NCBI GenBank assembly: GCA_016785225.1
Contig: JAFBJZ010000343.1
Coordinates: 62,001 to 126,000 of the forward strand
From: Psettodes erumei
Taxonomy: Eukaryota; Chordata; Actinopteri; Pleuronectiformes; Psettodidae
Direction of reading: 5' to 3'
Length of the DNA stretch: 64,000 nucleotides
The position numbers and the translations under genes were made by a program. Positions 10,581 to 21,790 of this stretch are shown piece after piece. The notes beneath the pieces were generated by a model, which was not told the origin of the DNA, ran no database searches, and was given only the letters and a program-made list of their open reading frames with translations. Positions within the stretch are counted from its first letter, which is position 1. Each line of letters starts with the position of its first letter.

Positions 10581-13220
10581 ATGTTGTTTAAATGTTGGAC
10601 ATGGCGGCCATAGGAAATGAATGGGTGGGAATATAATTTAAATGTAAAATATATATTTGTATATATTAATATTTAGTATCTTCCACCCCTAAAGCGTAAC
10701 ACCCCATACAAGCATGCACAAACACAGAACACTGCACTATGGGATTTCTGCAGGAACATGCAGGAAACATCAATAAGTCTCACTGCATTCAAAAGCCTCC
10801 CCTCCATTGGAGGAGATGCACATGAGAGGCTGACATCTGGGAGGAATTCTCATGGGATGGGAGCAAAATTGCATTATGAATTTTATTACATATCCATGTA
10901 TATTTTACAGTCTTCAGTTGAAGGGCTCCAGTCGAGAACACTGAATGGTAGTGTATGACTGGCATTTAAAAGAATTCCTTCATGTACTTAGACCTGCTCA
11001 GTTCTTTTGGGTGGAAGCTTTCTTCATGTCAACATTGATTTGAAATGTATTGGGAAGTCAAAGTGACAGGATGAGGTTGGAGATTAGGTTGGACCTGTCT
11101 TTGTGTCCCTCTGGGAATGCGAAGAAATTCATATGATTGCACGTGGAATAACTTCTAAAATGTTGGAGAGAACACAAGCCTGCATATTAGTTACATATTT
11201 ACTATATTATATGGTACAAACTCATTTAAAATTATTTGTCTTACTATAATTTACCAGTAAATGTGAATGTGTTATGAATTATTTTGAAATGCATTTATGT
11301 TATGTCTCTGTAGTTGCACATGAAACAGGCTTTGAATGTGAATGTGAAGCACTCTCTCGGTGCAACAGCTTATCAATTTTACCCTCACAAAGACCATCTG
11401 AAATAAATTATAATAAAATTCAGTAACAGGATTTCATCTACAGTAAATTAACCTTGAGGCACTGCCAATAAAAAGCGAAATGTTGAATCAGTGAAGGCCA
11501 ATTCACTGATTCAGCCATCAAATATATTTTCAATTTGGAACTGTGATTAATAATTAACTTAATACATACATACACCAAAATTACCATATGGATAGCTTGT
11601 AAAAGTTGAAGGGTTTGGAACATGCACTCTTGTACAACATTGTTTTGTAGATAACAAAAGTAAAAACACACAGTATGTAAAATAATGCATGATACAGGTG
11701 TGGTTGTGCATAAACAGACAAAACAAAATGGTTGACTCAAAATGGTGGCTGGGAGTGCATGATCTTTGAGAGAGGTAAACTGGGAGCGGAGGCTCGGAAC
11801 CAGCAACCCGGATGATGAACGGAGCACTTTGTGTCCATGTATCTCATATCTTTTTATGTTGTACCAACCTCAGGACCCGTGACACAGTACGCTGTATATG
11901 TATGTTACAAGCCTGTAGTCAGACAGAGGTGTTACTTGTGCAGCCTTTACTGTGGAACTCTAAAGGTCAGAGCACTGCAGGAGACAATGGTCCTCATCTG
12001 CTTGTTGCATCGACGTGTCAACTTAAAATGTAACGCAGATTGTGAGGATCTTGTCACATTTTTACCAGTGTCCGGTGAGTGCACATGTCGCACACAGAGC
12101 TTGCATATTGAGTTGAAGGAAAGTGTCTCCCTGTTCTCCCAGAGCTCATCTTCACTCATGGTGATGGTGCCGTTGGCTTGTTTACTGATGACGTATCCCC
12201 CAGACTCCTAAAACTGCACTAATTGAAAGGAAATTATGGCAGCGTGGTAGTGTGAATAGTGTTTTGAGAAAGTGTGATTTTAGAGAGTGTGATTTTAATT
12301 ACACACATAGTGGCAGAGAAATTCCACTCTGCTAAGTACTCAAAATAGTAGGGGTAGGTTTTGTAGGGTACGGTGCAGGCTTTGCGTCAATCCTATGAAG
12401 ATGCATGAAGCATTCTTAACCTAAAACATGTTTACACATACACACACACATTTGTGTGTTGTTGCACAACTTTTCACCTTATACATAAGAGGTCTGTCAG
12501 ATCTTATTTTAAGAGGAAATGGACAACAGAGGCCTTGCCTCAGCCTCTTTTAGCTGCTGTCCTGGTGTCAGAGGAGAGGACAGACGGTGTCCTGATTTAA
12601 TAAAATAAAGTTCTCACAGACAGCATTATGCCAAATTTGTCCAAACCTAAGTGAATAGGTGAACACAGCTGTGTCGGCAGGTGTCTAATCGTACCAACAG
12701 CCACAACATCACCTCCGCCAATATTTGTCAGTGAATGTTTTGCAATTTGAATAATGAAAACCAGACAGTAAGCATTTTGTGACAAAGGGACAAGAGACAC
12801 CCCCAAACTTTTGCTCCTGAGGTTCTCAACGGATCTTAGTGTCAAATAGGAATTTCACAACTAGCCCCTCATTTGCAAAATTTGAAGTCGTTTGCTGCCT
12901 TGGACAATTGGATTCTGTGTCTTGCATTTATTCAGCAAAGCTAACTGTGCTTCCTAGCTCTATAAATATGTATATAAAAAGGTTTCTTGATATGTGGAAC
13001 ATGTAAGGCATGACTCTTGGAAATATTTAACAAACTGCCTTCATTTACAACATCAGCCTACATTTCATGATTAATATAACATCATGAGATCTAGTTGAAC
13101 ACTGCCAGCAATCAGATCATACCAGGGATTTACATTTTAACTTGCATGCAAAAGGGGTTGCACTGAGTGCTGTATTAACAAACAGTAACTCAGGAAGAGA
13201 TGGGGGCATTTCAAAAACTG
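10581..13220. other. Non-coding stretch, no gene recognised
   Basis: AT-rich sequence without recognisable motifs. Open frames on both strands at 11438-12211 (up to 129 codons) overlap each other and carry no family signature. A perfect inverted repeat is listed separately. Confidence 0.5.
11484..11513. repeat. Perfect 12-bp inverted repeat, 6-nt loop
   Basis: Arms tgaatcagtgaa (11484-11495) and ttcactgattca (11502-11513) enclose ggccaa. There is no neighbouring gene to assign it to. Confidence 0.9.
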
Positions 13221-13660
13221 TGTTACGGTTGTGGTCTGCCCACAAATGACTGAAGTTTGTGGACTTTCATTTTGTGTTAACTCTTATTGTGTACTTGTTT
13301 TGTTAATTTTCTTCATATTGTAAGAAAATGTTTCCTTTTTTATTTTGTTGTTTTTCCAAGTATGTCTCCTGGTTGTAAGCTTACTTTCTACCCTAGTGTG
13401 TTCCACCTGTGCCCAGTTATCCCAACCTCCCTTGTCTATTTCAGTCTATGTCTTTCCCCTTAGTATTTGTCAGTTTGTCCATTCTTTTCATTGCAGTTCT
13501 GTTAAGATGTGTTCAGTGCCATCTTGCTCAGCTCCTCAGTTGTCCTTGTTGTTCCTGCTCTGTACTGGTGTATTTTGTAAGTTTTGGTTTGTGCTCTGCT
13601 TTTGTGTTTTTTAGTGCAACATTTTTTAACCACTGTATTTAATAAACTGGCATGATCCAG
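13221..13660 (+). mobile_element. Degenerate gypsy-type LTR (probable)
   Basis: The segment starts TGTTACGG. It runs through a CT/GT-rich body with a CACCTGTGCCCAGTTAT block (about 13407) and a GTTTTGGTTTGTGCTCTG block (about 13577), and ends near an AATAAA signal at 13640. This order of blocks resembles LTRs of fish Ty3/gypsy elements. No internal element sequence adjoins it, so it would be a solo LTR. I could not find a CA end with a matching target duplication, hence moderate confidence. Open frames across it are CT-rich chance frames. Confidence 0.45.
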
Positions 13661-15631
13661 TGTGATGCCCACTGATCTCCAGTTGATCTTCCGTCCGGTG
13701 TTCACCTCTGTTTCTGGTCCCCTATTGTTAACCTGATTGAGTCCTCTTGATGTTCAGGCACTGCCTCTGGGTCCTCAGTCATGGATCTGGCTGACCCTTG
13801 CTCCATGTTCCCAGTGGGCTGTCCCTGTCGACATCCTCCCTGATCTCCACAGTGACTGTCTTTGACGCCAACCTCCTGCTCGTCCTCCAGTACCAGGAAA
13901 ATTCTGTTGTATCTACACAAACTGTGCGGGAAAGTGCACATGCCAAGTATTATGGTTACAGGGTTTGGAGTTACGGTGCACCGATTGGATATGTAGAGTT
14001 TAAAGTGAAAATGCAAGGCGCACACTTTCTGTGAACTGGTCGAATCACTGAAAATTTGACACTGCAACATAAACATAATTTCCACGAAACATGGTTGAAT
14101 GCAAAGGTCAGGTACAGTTGAGCCAGTGTGTAAGAGTGTGTACGTGTATGTGAATTTGGTTGAATAGAGGACGGAAATAAAAGGGAACTGAACTAACTTG
14201 TGAAACTAAGCATTACCTCAATATAAAAAGAAGTGTGTGTCTTTACACATTACAGTAAATCTAGTAAAGGTGTGCACAATTTCAGATCTGATGTCAAAGG
14301 GGCACAGAATGGTTCCTATATAGCTGGATGAGTCTGATATTACGGTAAATTAACTGGTATTAAAACGGTAAATTAACTGGTATTAAATTAAAACTGGTAG
14401 TAAATGAGTTTCACCCTTCTAACCAGTCAGAGAAAGCCAAAGTAAGAGGTGTGAGTTTTTCACTGTCAATCAAGATGTGAATGTGCCTCTTGTCTTAAAC
14501 TCATCTCACACTCAGGTTTCATTTTGTTTGACTCAGAAATAGTAAAGATTATTGAGTAGTGAGTGCGTTGAATGCATCCATACTTTTGAAGGGCATATCA
14601 TAATCCTAAGAGCTGGGACTTTGTTTGCCTGAAATTGTTGTTTATGCAGATACAATTTGAATCGAAACTGACTAGTGATTTTTAAATAAGGAAAAACCTG
14701 GGGCAAAACTGTTTTTACTTCCAGGTTGAGACTATTTCAACTTTCAGAGTTCTGTTTAACACTCAATTCATACAATGATGCAAAGCAAAAGTTTGAAGAT
14801 TCTCAAAAGCTGCAGGGAATATGCAAGCAAAAAGTTGTCATCACTGGGGTGAAGAGACAGGAGGAAAAAGAGAAAAGAAAAAAAAAACACATTCCTGGTA
14901 AGTGTTTGATGATCATCAGTCTGAGTATGAGCTGTCACACACATTTACAGGCACACTTCACTCCCACACAGTCAGAGCATGCTGTTATAGCCACAGTGCT
15001 GTCAGTCTCTGAACACATGCATTGGCTGTTTGTAGCCAATAAACACAGGCAGCAAAGAAAACCCAAAAAACAAAAACAGCCTCTTCAGCGGTCACGTTTG
15101 CCTGAGTGAAATGTGAAATGAGAAAAATGCAAAAACAACTTTTACTTTCTGTTGTACCTGAAAACTCAATTAAAGTTTGCAGGGGTGGTGCATCTTCAGT
15201 GTGCACAGGTGATAGCCAGTGAGAGCTCTTGTTACATGTTGTGGTGCATTAGCAAAGGTTTGCCTCAACAAGGCCATGCAGAGCTGGCAAAAAGAAAAAT
15301 CAGGGGGAGGCAAGTGAACAGCATAAATAAAACCCTTTACCAAACCTGTGACAAAGAGTTAAAAGAACATATAGTTTTTATCCCACCTGGAAGAGCATTC
15401 TTTGATTTTTCTTCAACCAGAGACTCAGTATGGGGAAAACTTTAGCACATGCTACAGTTACTGTTACTTTTGTCTGTTCTTTAATGTTTGTTCATGAACT
15501 ATAAAGGAACTGCGTTGAACAACACTTGAAGAAAGGCTCTTTTGTAAACAAAAAAACACCAACATTTTTAATAATATATGTGAAATTTTTTGCTCTGGGA
15601 ATGCCCCAACTTGCATACAGCTGTACATATG
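13661..15631. other. Non-coding stretch, nothing recognised
   Basis: No coding motif was recognised on either strand. It contains a short tandem duplication at 14342-14387. The open frame at 14726-15109 is lysine-rich low-complexity sequence. Confidence 0.5.
14342..14387. repeat. 23-bp direct tandem duplication
   Basis: Two identical adjacent copies of a 23-bp unit starting acggtaaattaactgg, followed by a diverged partial third copy. Confidence 0.9.
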
Positions 15632-15651
15632 CACACACACACACACACACA
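15632..15651. repeat. (CA)n microsatellite
   Basis: Ten CA units. Confidence 0.95.
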
Positions 15652-15904
15652 TCTGCCACTGTAGTTCAACTGAGGACGGTTGTGTGTGGATACGAATCTG
15701 ATAGCATTTGAGAGCCAGAGCACTCCAGTCCCCGGATGTGCTGTTTCTGACGTCCTCAGGGAGAAGACCAGCAAGCCGGTCAGCTGAGGGACTGAGGCAT
15801 TAATGTAGTGTTCTTTCCCTTGTCATTTGGCTGCTGCTCCTTTTGGGATTTATGTCTGTAATTTGACTCACATCCATTCTCTTTGTGTTTGCAGCTGCAT
15901 ACGT

Positions 15905-15906
<2 letters not shown>

Positions 15907-15939
<33 letters not shown>
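15907..15939. repeat. (GT)n microsatellite
   Basis: About 16 GT units, preceded by acgtac. It lies about 255 bp from the CA run at 15632 and in the opposite sense. Confidence 0.95.
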
Positions 15940-15942
<3 letters not shown>

Positions 15943-18900
15943 GTGAACCTGTGAATGTCTACATTATTAATTTCCTCTATCTTCCCTTTGTTGCACTGAC
16001 ATTTATGCCTTTGAAGTATTTCAATGTGTTGTTGTAGTTGCATCAGGGGCACGTCACAATTCTTTTGTCATTATAATTAACGTTAAGCTCTTATTACAAT
16101 TCGGGTATAAGCAGCTACAAATAGCATGGCAGACAATGCAAGACCACAATGTACAGGAGAGAAGATCATGTCTTCCATGGAACAGCAGCTTGCTTGAAAG
16201 TGTGAAACCCCTGGGCAGTGCAGCTGGTGACAGCCTGTCAAAGAAACAAATCAGCACTGTTGGCTTCTTATTTCAGCCAGGTAAACATATGCATATGGCT
16301 CTTTGTCAGTAAATAGGCATATCCCAGCAGAAGTCAAAGACAATGGGATTTAAAACTCTAATGCCCTTCGTAACTTTTATTTGAAAAGTGAGGATGATGG
16401 ATAATGTTATTACAAGAACTTTACATTAGATTAGAGTCGTGGTAAATGCTGCTATCTGCAGGGAATTAGGAAGGGGAAGTGGGATGTACGTTGTAGCACT
16501 GCATCTGTACTTTCTTTCTGACTCATTAAATTGGCTTTGGGATTAATAGTTACCTTAGACTGCCAGACAAGGATTACATCATATACTGTGTATAGAATGT
16601 TAAAGTGTCAAGTGAAGTTTAACTTTGATGGTGTAGCCCAGTATCACAATTCATATCATATTCTTGAGGAGGTTAACAATCTCTACAGCATTAAGACACC
16701 CTCTGTTCTTAAACCATGACAAAAATGAGAAAGTCTCAAAAAAGCACTAATGGAAGAAACCTCAGAACGGATTTCGCTTCCTGTTATGGACAGATATGCG
16801 GTACATGTAAAGTGCAGAGAATAAAGCAACAAAATAGATTTGCTGTGTGGAGAATAGGGATGACAAATTCATGGAACATGGAACAAAAAATTTAGCCAAG
16901 CATATGATCTTGGAGGACACCTCCAGGTGCTGTCAAACAGATAGGACCTGAGCCACATGAGCTCCTCTCCAGCATGACAATGTTGAAAGAGGACAAAAAA
17001 ACCCCAACACACAAGAGGCGAAAACAAGCACGTGATTGACAGGTTGGGTAGGTAGGGATCAAACATACAAAATGAGACAGAGACAAGAACATTAGGAGGA
17101 CACCTAGCGGACAAATATCCAGATCCAAAACATCCAAAATGAGGCACCAACAGCCAGGACAGAGGAGAAGGATCCATGATGAAAGGAGAGGACAGGGAGG
17201 ACAACATCAGGGATGGAGAGAGAGATGGGCACAGAGCCTGGATGTTTGTGCTTGAGGGAGTAAACAGAGGCTAAGAGGTAAGGTGGAGGGGTTTTCAGAA
17301 AGGTTACAGTAACCAGGAAAACATGCAAGATTGGTTTCATGAATTCATCAAGACAGGGAGCGACCCACGGCCAGGACAATGGTAACAGGCACCAGGAGCA
17401 GTTTAAGGTAGTGCACCAAAGTGTCCAGTGGTGAATACTTCAACAGCAATGTTACAAGGACAGGCTCATGTTGCTTCCAATTTAAGAAGGCAGTGATCTG
17501 AACAGCAAGGCAGTGAACATAACAGACATCTTATTTTCAGTTTGGACAATACTGAAAACAACAAGTTAAATGTTACCTAACAGGGTAAAGGGTTCAGTAT
17601 CCTTGAAAGAAACACCCAAAAGCCAAGCAGAAATCCTGCAGAAACAGTTTTCTTCTGGCTCCCACTTGTAGTCTTGATGACATGAACGGCACAAACAATG
17701 ATAAGAACACACACTTTCAGGCAGTCTCTCCGTGAAAGCATTTTCGGTGTTGCACCTTTGTCATACACTTGAAAGGTGAAAGAAGTCATTGTGTGAGGAG
17801 CAGAAAAGCTTGAAAAGAGAAGTTCAAACTCTTCCTGCCTCTCACACCTCCACAAACATGGCCAATTGTTTGTCAAGTGGGGGACATTGTTGCCTTGTCT
17901 CTTTCAGAAGGGCATCACAGCATGTCCCCGTTCGCTGTTCGACAATCAACTGTTTTGCTAGAAGCATTCTAAGGACTTCAATATTATGATGTCAACTGGG
18001 CAAGTGCAATTTTACCATAAGCTATAGAAATCATACACAAAATTGTAAATACAATTAATAATAGATAGACCGGAATTCCCTTCATTTCTAAATAACCATT
18101 GCCATAGCCATTCCCATGCTTACCCCTGCTTAGTTTGTGATGACACTGAAGCAAATACAGTGGACAAAATGTCCTTTTGCCCTCATTTTGCCATGACTCA
18201 GGCTGCCGGCATCAAAAGCCTCACCGACCTCACCTGATTGTAGATGTAGAGGAGCAGTGGCATTCCTGCAAGCTCAGCACCCTGCTCCTCCAGGAGCAGC
18301 CCTGATGTCCTCTGTCTGAAACTCATTCTGGCCTCATTGTATTTGTGACCTCATCCTTTCTGCAACTATTCAGACCTCACTGCCTTACTTGCGTTGTGGT
18401 TCATAAAGCCCAGGATCTGTTGATCTCGCGCTCCATGAAAAAACAATGGTAGCTCATTATATGAGCACCATATCCCAGCAGAGTGGAATGACCTCAGACC
18501 AGGAAGTGCTGACCCTCATCTTGACTGCTTCACACTCATAGCATACCAGCTCCAGGTGTGCTGGAGGTCATCGCCAAGCAAACCTACCAGGACTCAACCT
18601 TGAATGAAAAGCAGACACACAGTCGTGGAGTCACCAGCCTGGACTGCACCTTGAGAGATCTGTGAGAGTGGAAGTGGTAACAAATTGCAGGCTTGCCACT
18701 GCGTTAGGTAAAGACAAACAAGGAAAATCATCAATGTTATCTAGAAACAAGCTAGGAATTGTACACATGAAAATCTTATGCGTTCAGTATGCCACGAAAT
18801 TAAATCAAATAAACAAAACAGTTCATTCAAAAGGATCACCCAATCAGGTGTCAGCCAAATGTTTCCTATCTGATGCGAATGCACCTGCATTTGCCAAAAC

Positions 18901-19610
18901 AGTGCATGGGGGGCATATCTATGCCTCCCTTCAGGTGCTTAACTTTAAAGACAATGAAAACTGTCAAACAAGCACCACTGCCCATGAATCAGTGTGAAGA
19001 AGAGGTTGTTTTGGTTTTTTTTCCATTTCGCTTTCTCCCTCTACCTGGCAGCTGTGTTTGTGGATGGTAGTTGTGTCCACTAATAGAGGGTCATCTCTGC
19101 TGCTGCTCTGTATTTTCTTGTCTGTGCTGTGACACAGGTCAGGCAGTTATTGCAAAGGGTCAGTTCAGCCAGGCAAGAGAAAACTGCTTCACTGACAAAG
19201 AGCCTGGCTGATTGGTCCTTGGAGAGACAGAGGCTGTTACTGTGGCAATCAGGACATCATAGTTGGGCATGCACTGTATTTGCAAGTCTCCCAGGATCCA
19301 GTGATGCGGCAAATACTTGAGCGGCCCTAAGAGAATGGAGAGTGAAATGGAGAGTGAAAACATAAAGCAACGGTAGGCTATAAAACTGAAGTGAGGAACT
19401 GCGAAAAACAGAAGGATTGTCATGGAGAATACATATTTGATAGGCGTGGCAGAAATTATTATCTATGATCTGCTGTTTTTGAATTGTTTTCATGGCAAGA
19501 AAAAAGGCAGAGCTCAAACAAATATTTATCCACCCAGATGTGAGGGAGCTGTCTTTCAAAAGTAAAATAAAAAAATATATTCAATTGTGCAATCTCTGAT
19601 GAAAATCAAG

Positions 19611-19613
<3 letters not shown>
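15940..19613. other. Non-coding stretch, nothing recognised
   Basis: No transposon, gene or RNA motif could be named. Minus-strand open frames at 16869-17379 (up to 112 codons) lie in a GA/CT-biased stretch and overlap in three frames. A short hairpin (ctgctcct/aggagcag) occurs at 18282-18299. Confidence 0.45.

Positions 19614-19643
<30 letters not shown>
19614..19643. repeat. (GT)n microsatellite
   Basis: About 15 GT units. Confidence 0.96.
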
Positions 19644-19645
<2 letters not shown>

Positions 19646-20085
19646 AACAAATAACCTCACCTGCATGACATTGGAGGTGGGACTGATTAACTGCAGCAAC
19701 TTTTTCATAAAAAGCTGATCTTGGCTTCCAGTATTGGTTTGCCTAATGCTGCAATCTGTCTCTCCTTCTCCGTCTCCACTTTAACTATCTGATACTCTGG
19801 ATTTATCATTTTGAGAGCGCACTGACTGTTGTGGTGCTCCCTGCACATTTGTCAGAGTCACAGACCTAATATTGCTGGAGATACAGAAACGAATGAAGTT
19901 TTGTGAAGCATTGAACCACTTGAGCCAATTGCTTCGGAAATGGGTTCATTTCTCGAAGCTTCATTTAGAGCGACCTCTCCTGGCGACGTGTGAGGGTTGC
20001 AGTCTAAACTAGACATGATTATTACACACGCTTTTCGCTCCTGTGTTTATAGCAACTTTTTTTGAAAAATGTTTTGATGCAAATG

Positions 20086-20109
20086 CACACACACACACAC
20101 ACACACACA
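20086..20109. repeat. (CA)n microsatellite within the hAT element
   Basis: About 12 CA units between the transposase end and the putative outer end of the transposon. Confidence 0.95.
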
Positions 20110-20234
20110 GTATGTCATGTTGTATTTACTAATAAAGATGGATGAATTTGTGTTTTGTGCTACTGAGGAGAGTTCAGGGGAAATACGGCATGGTTGGGTG
20201 TGCTTGTGTAACTATGGCAGGGGGTGATTGGGAA

Positions 20235-21520
20235 CACTAAAAGATTTTTACTCAAGTACATTATTTTTTTTGAAGAGTTTTTGGAGTGAGGCGGTTCCTT
20301 TTTTGCTAACAATTTCTCCACATTTGGAAAAAACCCGCTCACAGGGGACAGATGATGCTGGGGAACACAGAAATTGTTTGGCCATGTTAAACAGCTGTGG
20401 ATAAACATTCTGGTGGTTGAGCCAGTACGCCATTGGATCTTCTGATCTCTCCAGTGGTGGATCGTTGAGGTACCGCTGCACCTCCACCGTGGCATCGGCT
20501 GTGGCGTTCCTGGCCCTCCTTGCAACAGATGTATGTCGGTCTAACATCTCCCATAGGTTGACATCTGAAAAACAAACATTATTACTGAATGATTTCAACT
20601 GCAATAATTTTTAGTTGTACTTATTTTGTTCTGCCTTACCTGTTGAGGGATTGGCAGCAGTTGCTGCTGATGTGGAGGGCTGTTCTTCCATTTGTGTGTC
20701 AGGTGGTGTTGTGTTTCTTAGCAGCTGTGCACATTGCGCTGTCAGGCGTTTTTCAGCTGCCTGTGCCAGCACCTGGTTGTAAAACCCGATCTTTTGAAAC
20801 GCGGGTCCAGGAGTGTGGAAAGCGTGAGTCCTGTTTGGCTTTCTGTGGTATCAAATTTAGTTTGCATTAATGAGACTAGGTTCTGTCCAAGTTGTTTTGC
20901 TGTGTTGTGTTCTATTCTTCCCAGTGAGTCGTGCAAGTAGAGCATGAGCATTTTCGTCATGGGGATGACTTTGGACCCTGACACTCTCTTCTCCTCTGAC
21001 AGTTCTGTTGTGGCCTGGTAGAATGGAGCCAGCAATTTCAGACACGCTGAAAGTGTGTTAGTCGTCTGAAGACAGAGGTCGCACATCAGTTCTTAGAGTT
21101 GTGAGAGCTGCCCCCACTGACTGTCTCTCCTCAAAAAGACGTTGCAGCATGAGAAACGTGCTGTTCCAACGGGTGTCAACTTCCTGAACCAATTTTTTCA
21201 CTGGTTTCTGCATCTGCAGCTGAATCTCTCTCAGGTTTTCTCTTGCAGTAGTGCTTGTTTTAAACAAGCTCACAACCTTTCGTGCCCTGGTGCGTAGGTC
21301 TTCCATACCAGCAGTTGCTTCAAGCGCTTTCTTCACAACTAGGTTCAATGAATGTGCAAAACAAAGCGCATGTCTCAGGTTTAAATTCTGACAGAGGCAA
21401 CCATATTGGCTCCAGCATCCGTCACAATTGAGGTCACTTTCTTTTCAATGCCCCATTGTTCCATGAGAGACCTCGTTGCTTCAGTGATGTTTGCAGCTGT
21501 ATGAGCTTCTGGGAAAGGCA
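20235..21520 (-). pseudogene. hAT transposase, C-terminal two thirds, frameshifted
   Basis: Minus-strand translation gives, in order: IVTDAGANMVAS (about 21435-21400), the catalytic aspartate segment of hAT RNase H-like folds; HALCFAHSLNLVVKKAL (about 21370-21320); VDTRWNSTFLMLQRL (about 21180-21140), a classic hAT block; LLDPRFKR (about 20810); and the dimerisation domain with CSPASSVPCERVFS (about 20370-20330) followed by a GEIVSKK segment. Frame changes occur near 21395, 21075, 20800 and 20290, so the gene cannot make a full protein. An intron with GT..AG ends separates the LDPRF region from the dimerisation domain. The transposase would cut and paste its element in the nucleus. The N-terminus is missing at 21520. 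Confidence 0.88.
20565..20639 (-). other. Probable 75-nt spliceosomal intron in the hAT transposase
   Basis: On the minus strand the donor reads CAG/GTAAGG (at 20640/20639) and the acceptor TTTGTTTTTCAG/ATG (at 20565/20564), with a pyrimidine-rich tract before the acceptor. The flanking reading frame ends in a Ser/Ala/Thr-rich linker and resumes with DVNLWEMLDRH, so removing the 75 nt joins two hAT-like coding blocks in frame. Confidence 0.65.
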
Positions 21521-21776
21521 CCTGATCTGTTTTTCAGAGACCCAGTTTTGTCTGACCACCGTTTCTTGCCCTAGCCCTCGGATTTGTTTGCCGCTTTCTC
21601 TGGTTTTTCTGACTCGGACTGTTTTGACTACGCCTCTGGTTTTGCTGCCCTGGTTTTCGGACCCAGATTACGGACTTGTTTGGGATTTTTGGATTTGCGG
21701 ATTTTGGATTGTCGCTAATAAAGATCATTGTCAGCACACACTGTCTTGCGCCTGGTTCCTGTACTGATCATCACAG
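21521..21776 (+). repeat. Partial 5' LTR (3' half only)
   Basis: From CCTGATCTG to TGTACTGA it matches 26322-26568 almost base for base. It carries the AATAAAG polyadenylation-type signal at 21717-21723. The next bases, GATCATCACA (21767-21776), are nearly the inverse of the 3' LTR start TGTTATGATC, so I place the LTR end at 21776. The 5' part, which would hold the TATA-like box and transcript start, is absent. Confidence 0.9.
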
Positions 21777-21790
21777 TACGATTCGACCAT
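21777..21790 (+). promoter_or_regulatory. Primer-binding site, probably self-priming
   Basis: The site lies directly after the inferred LTR end. ACGATTCGAC (21778-21787) is exactly complementary to GTCGAATCGT at 26273-26282 of the 3' LTR, which lies 30 nt from a TATA-like box, where the transcript should begin. Tf1 is known to prime reverse transcription with the folded 5' end of its own RNA, and the match fits that mode better than a tRNA primer. Confidence 0.6.

Larger units (their letters stand above)
19855..21520 (-). mobile_element. hAT-superfamily DNA transposon, truncated at its transposase N-terminal side
   Basis: The element is defined by the transposase relic at 20235-21520. Beyond the end of the coding part the sequence continues through a CA microsatellite to a stretch starting CAGAG near 19855, which could be the terminal inverted repeat; that outer boundary is tentative. 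At 21520 the hAT sequence stops abruptly against LTR sequence of a Ty3/gypsy element, so the N-terminal coding part (including any BED zinc finger) and the other terminal repeat are gone. I could not find the missing half beyond 26568, so this does not look like a simple insertion of one element into the other. Confidence 0.7.

Noticed and set aside
16869..17379. Overlapping minus-strand open frames with membrane-like segments
   Set aside because: They lie in a CT-biased stretch that is open in three frames at once, as expected for low-complexity sequence.
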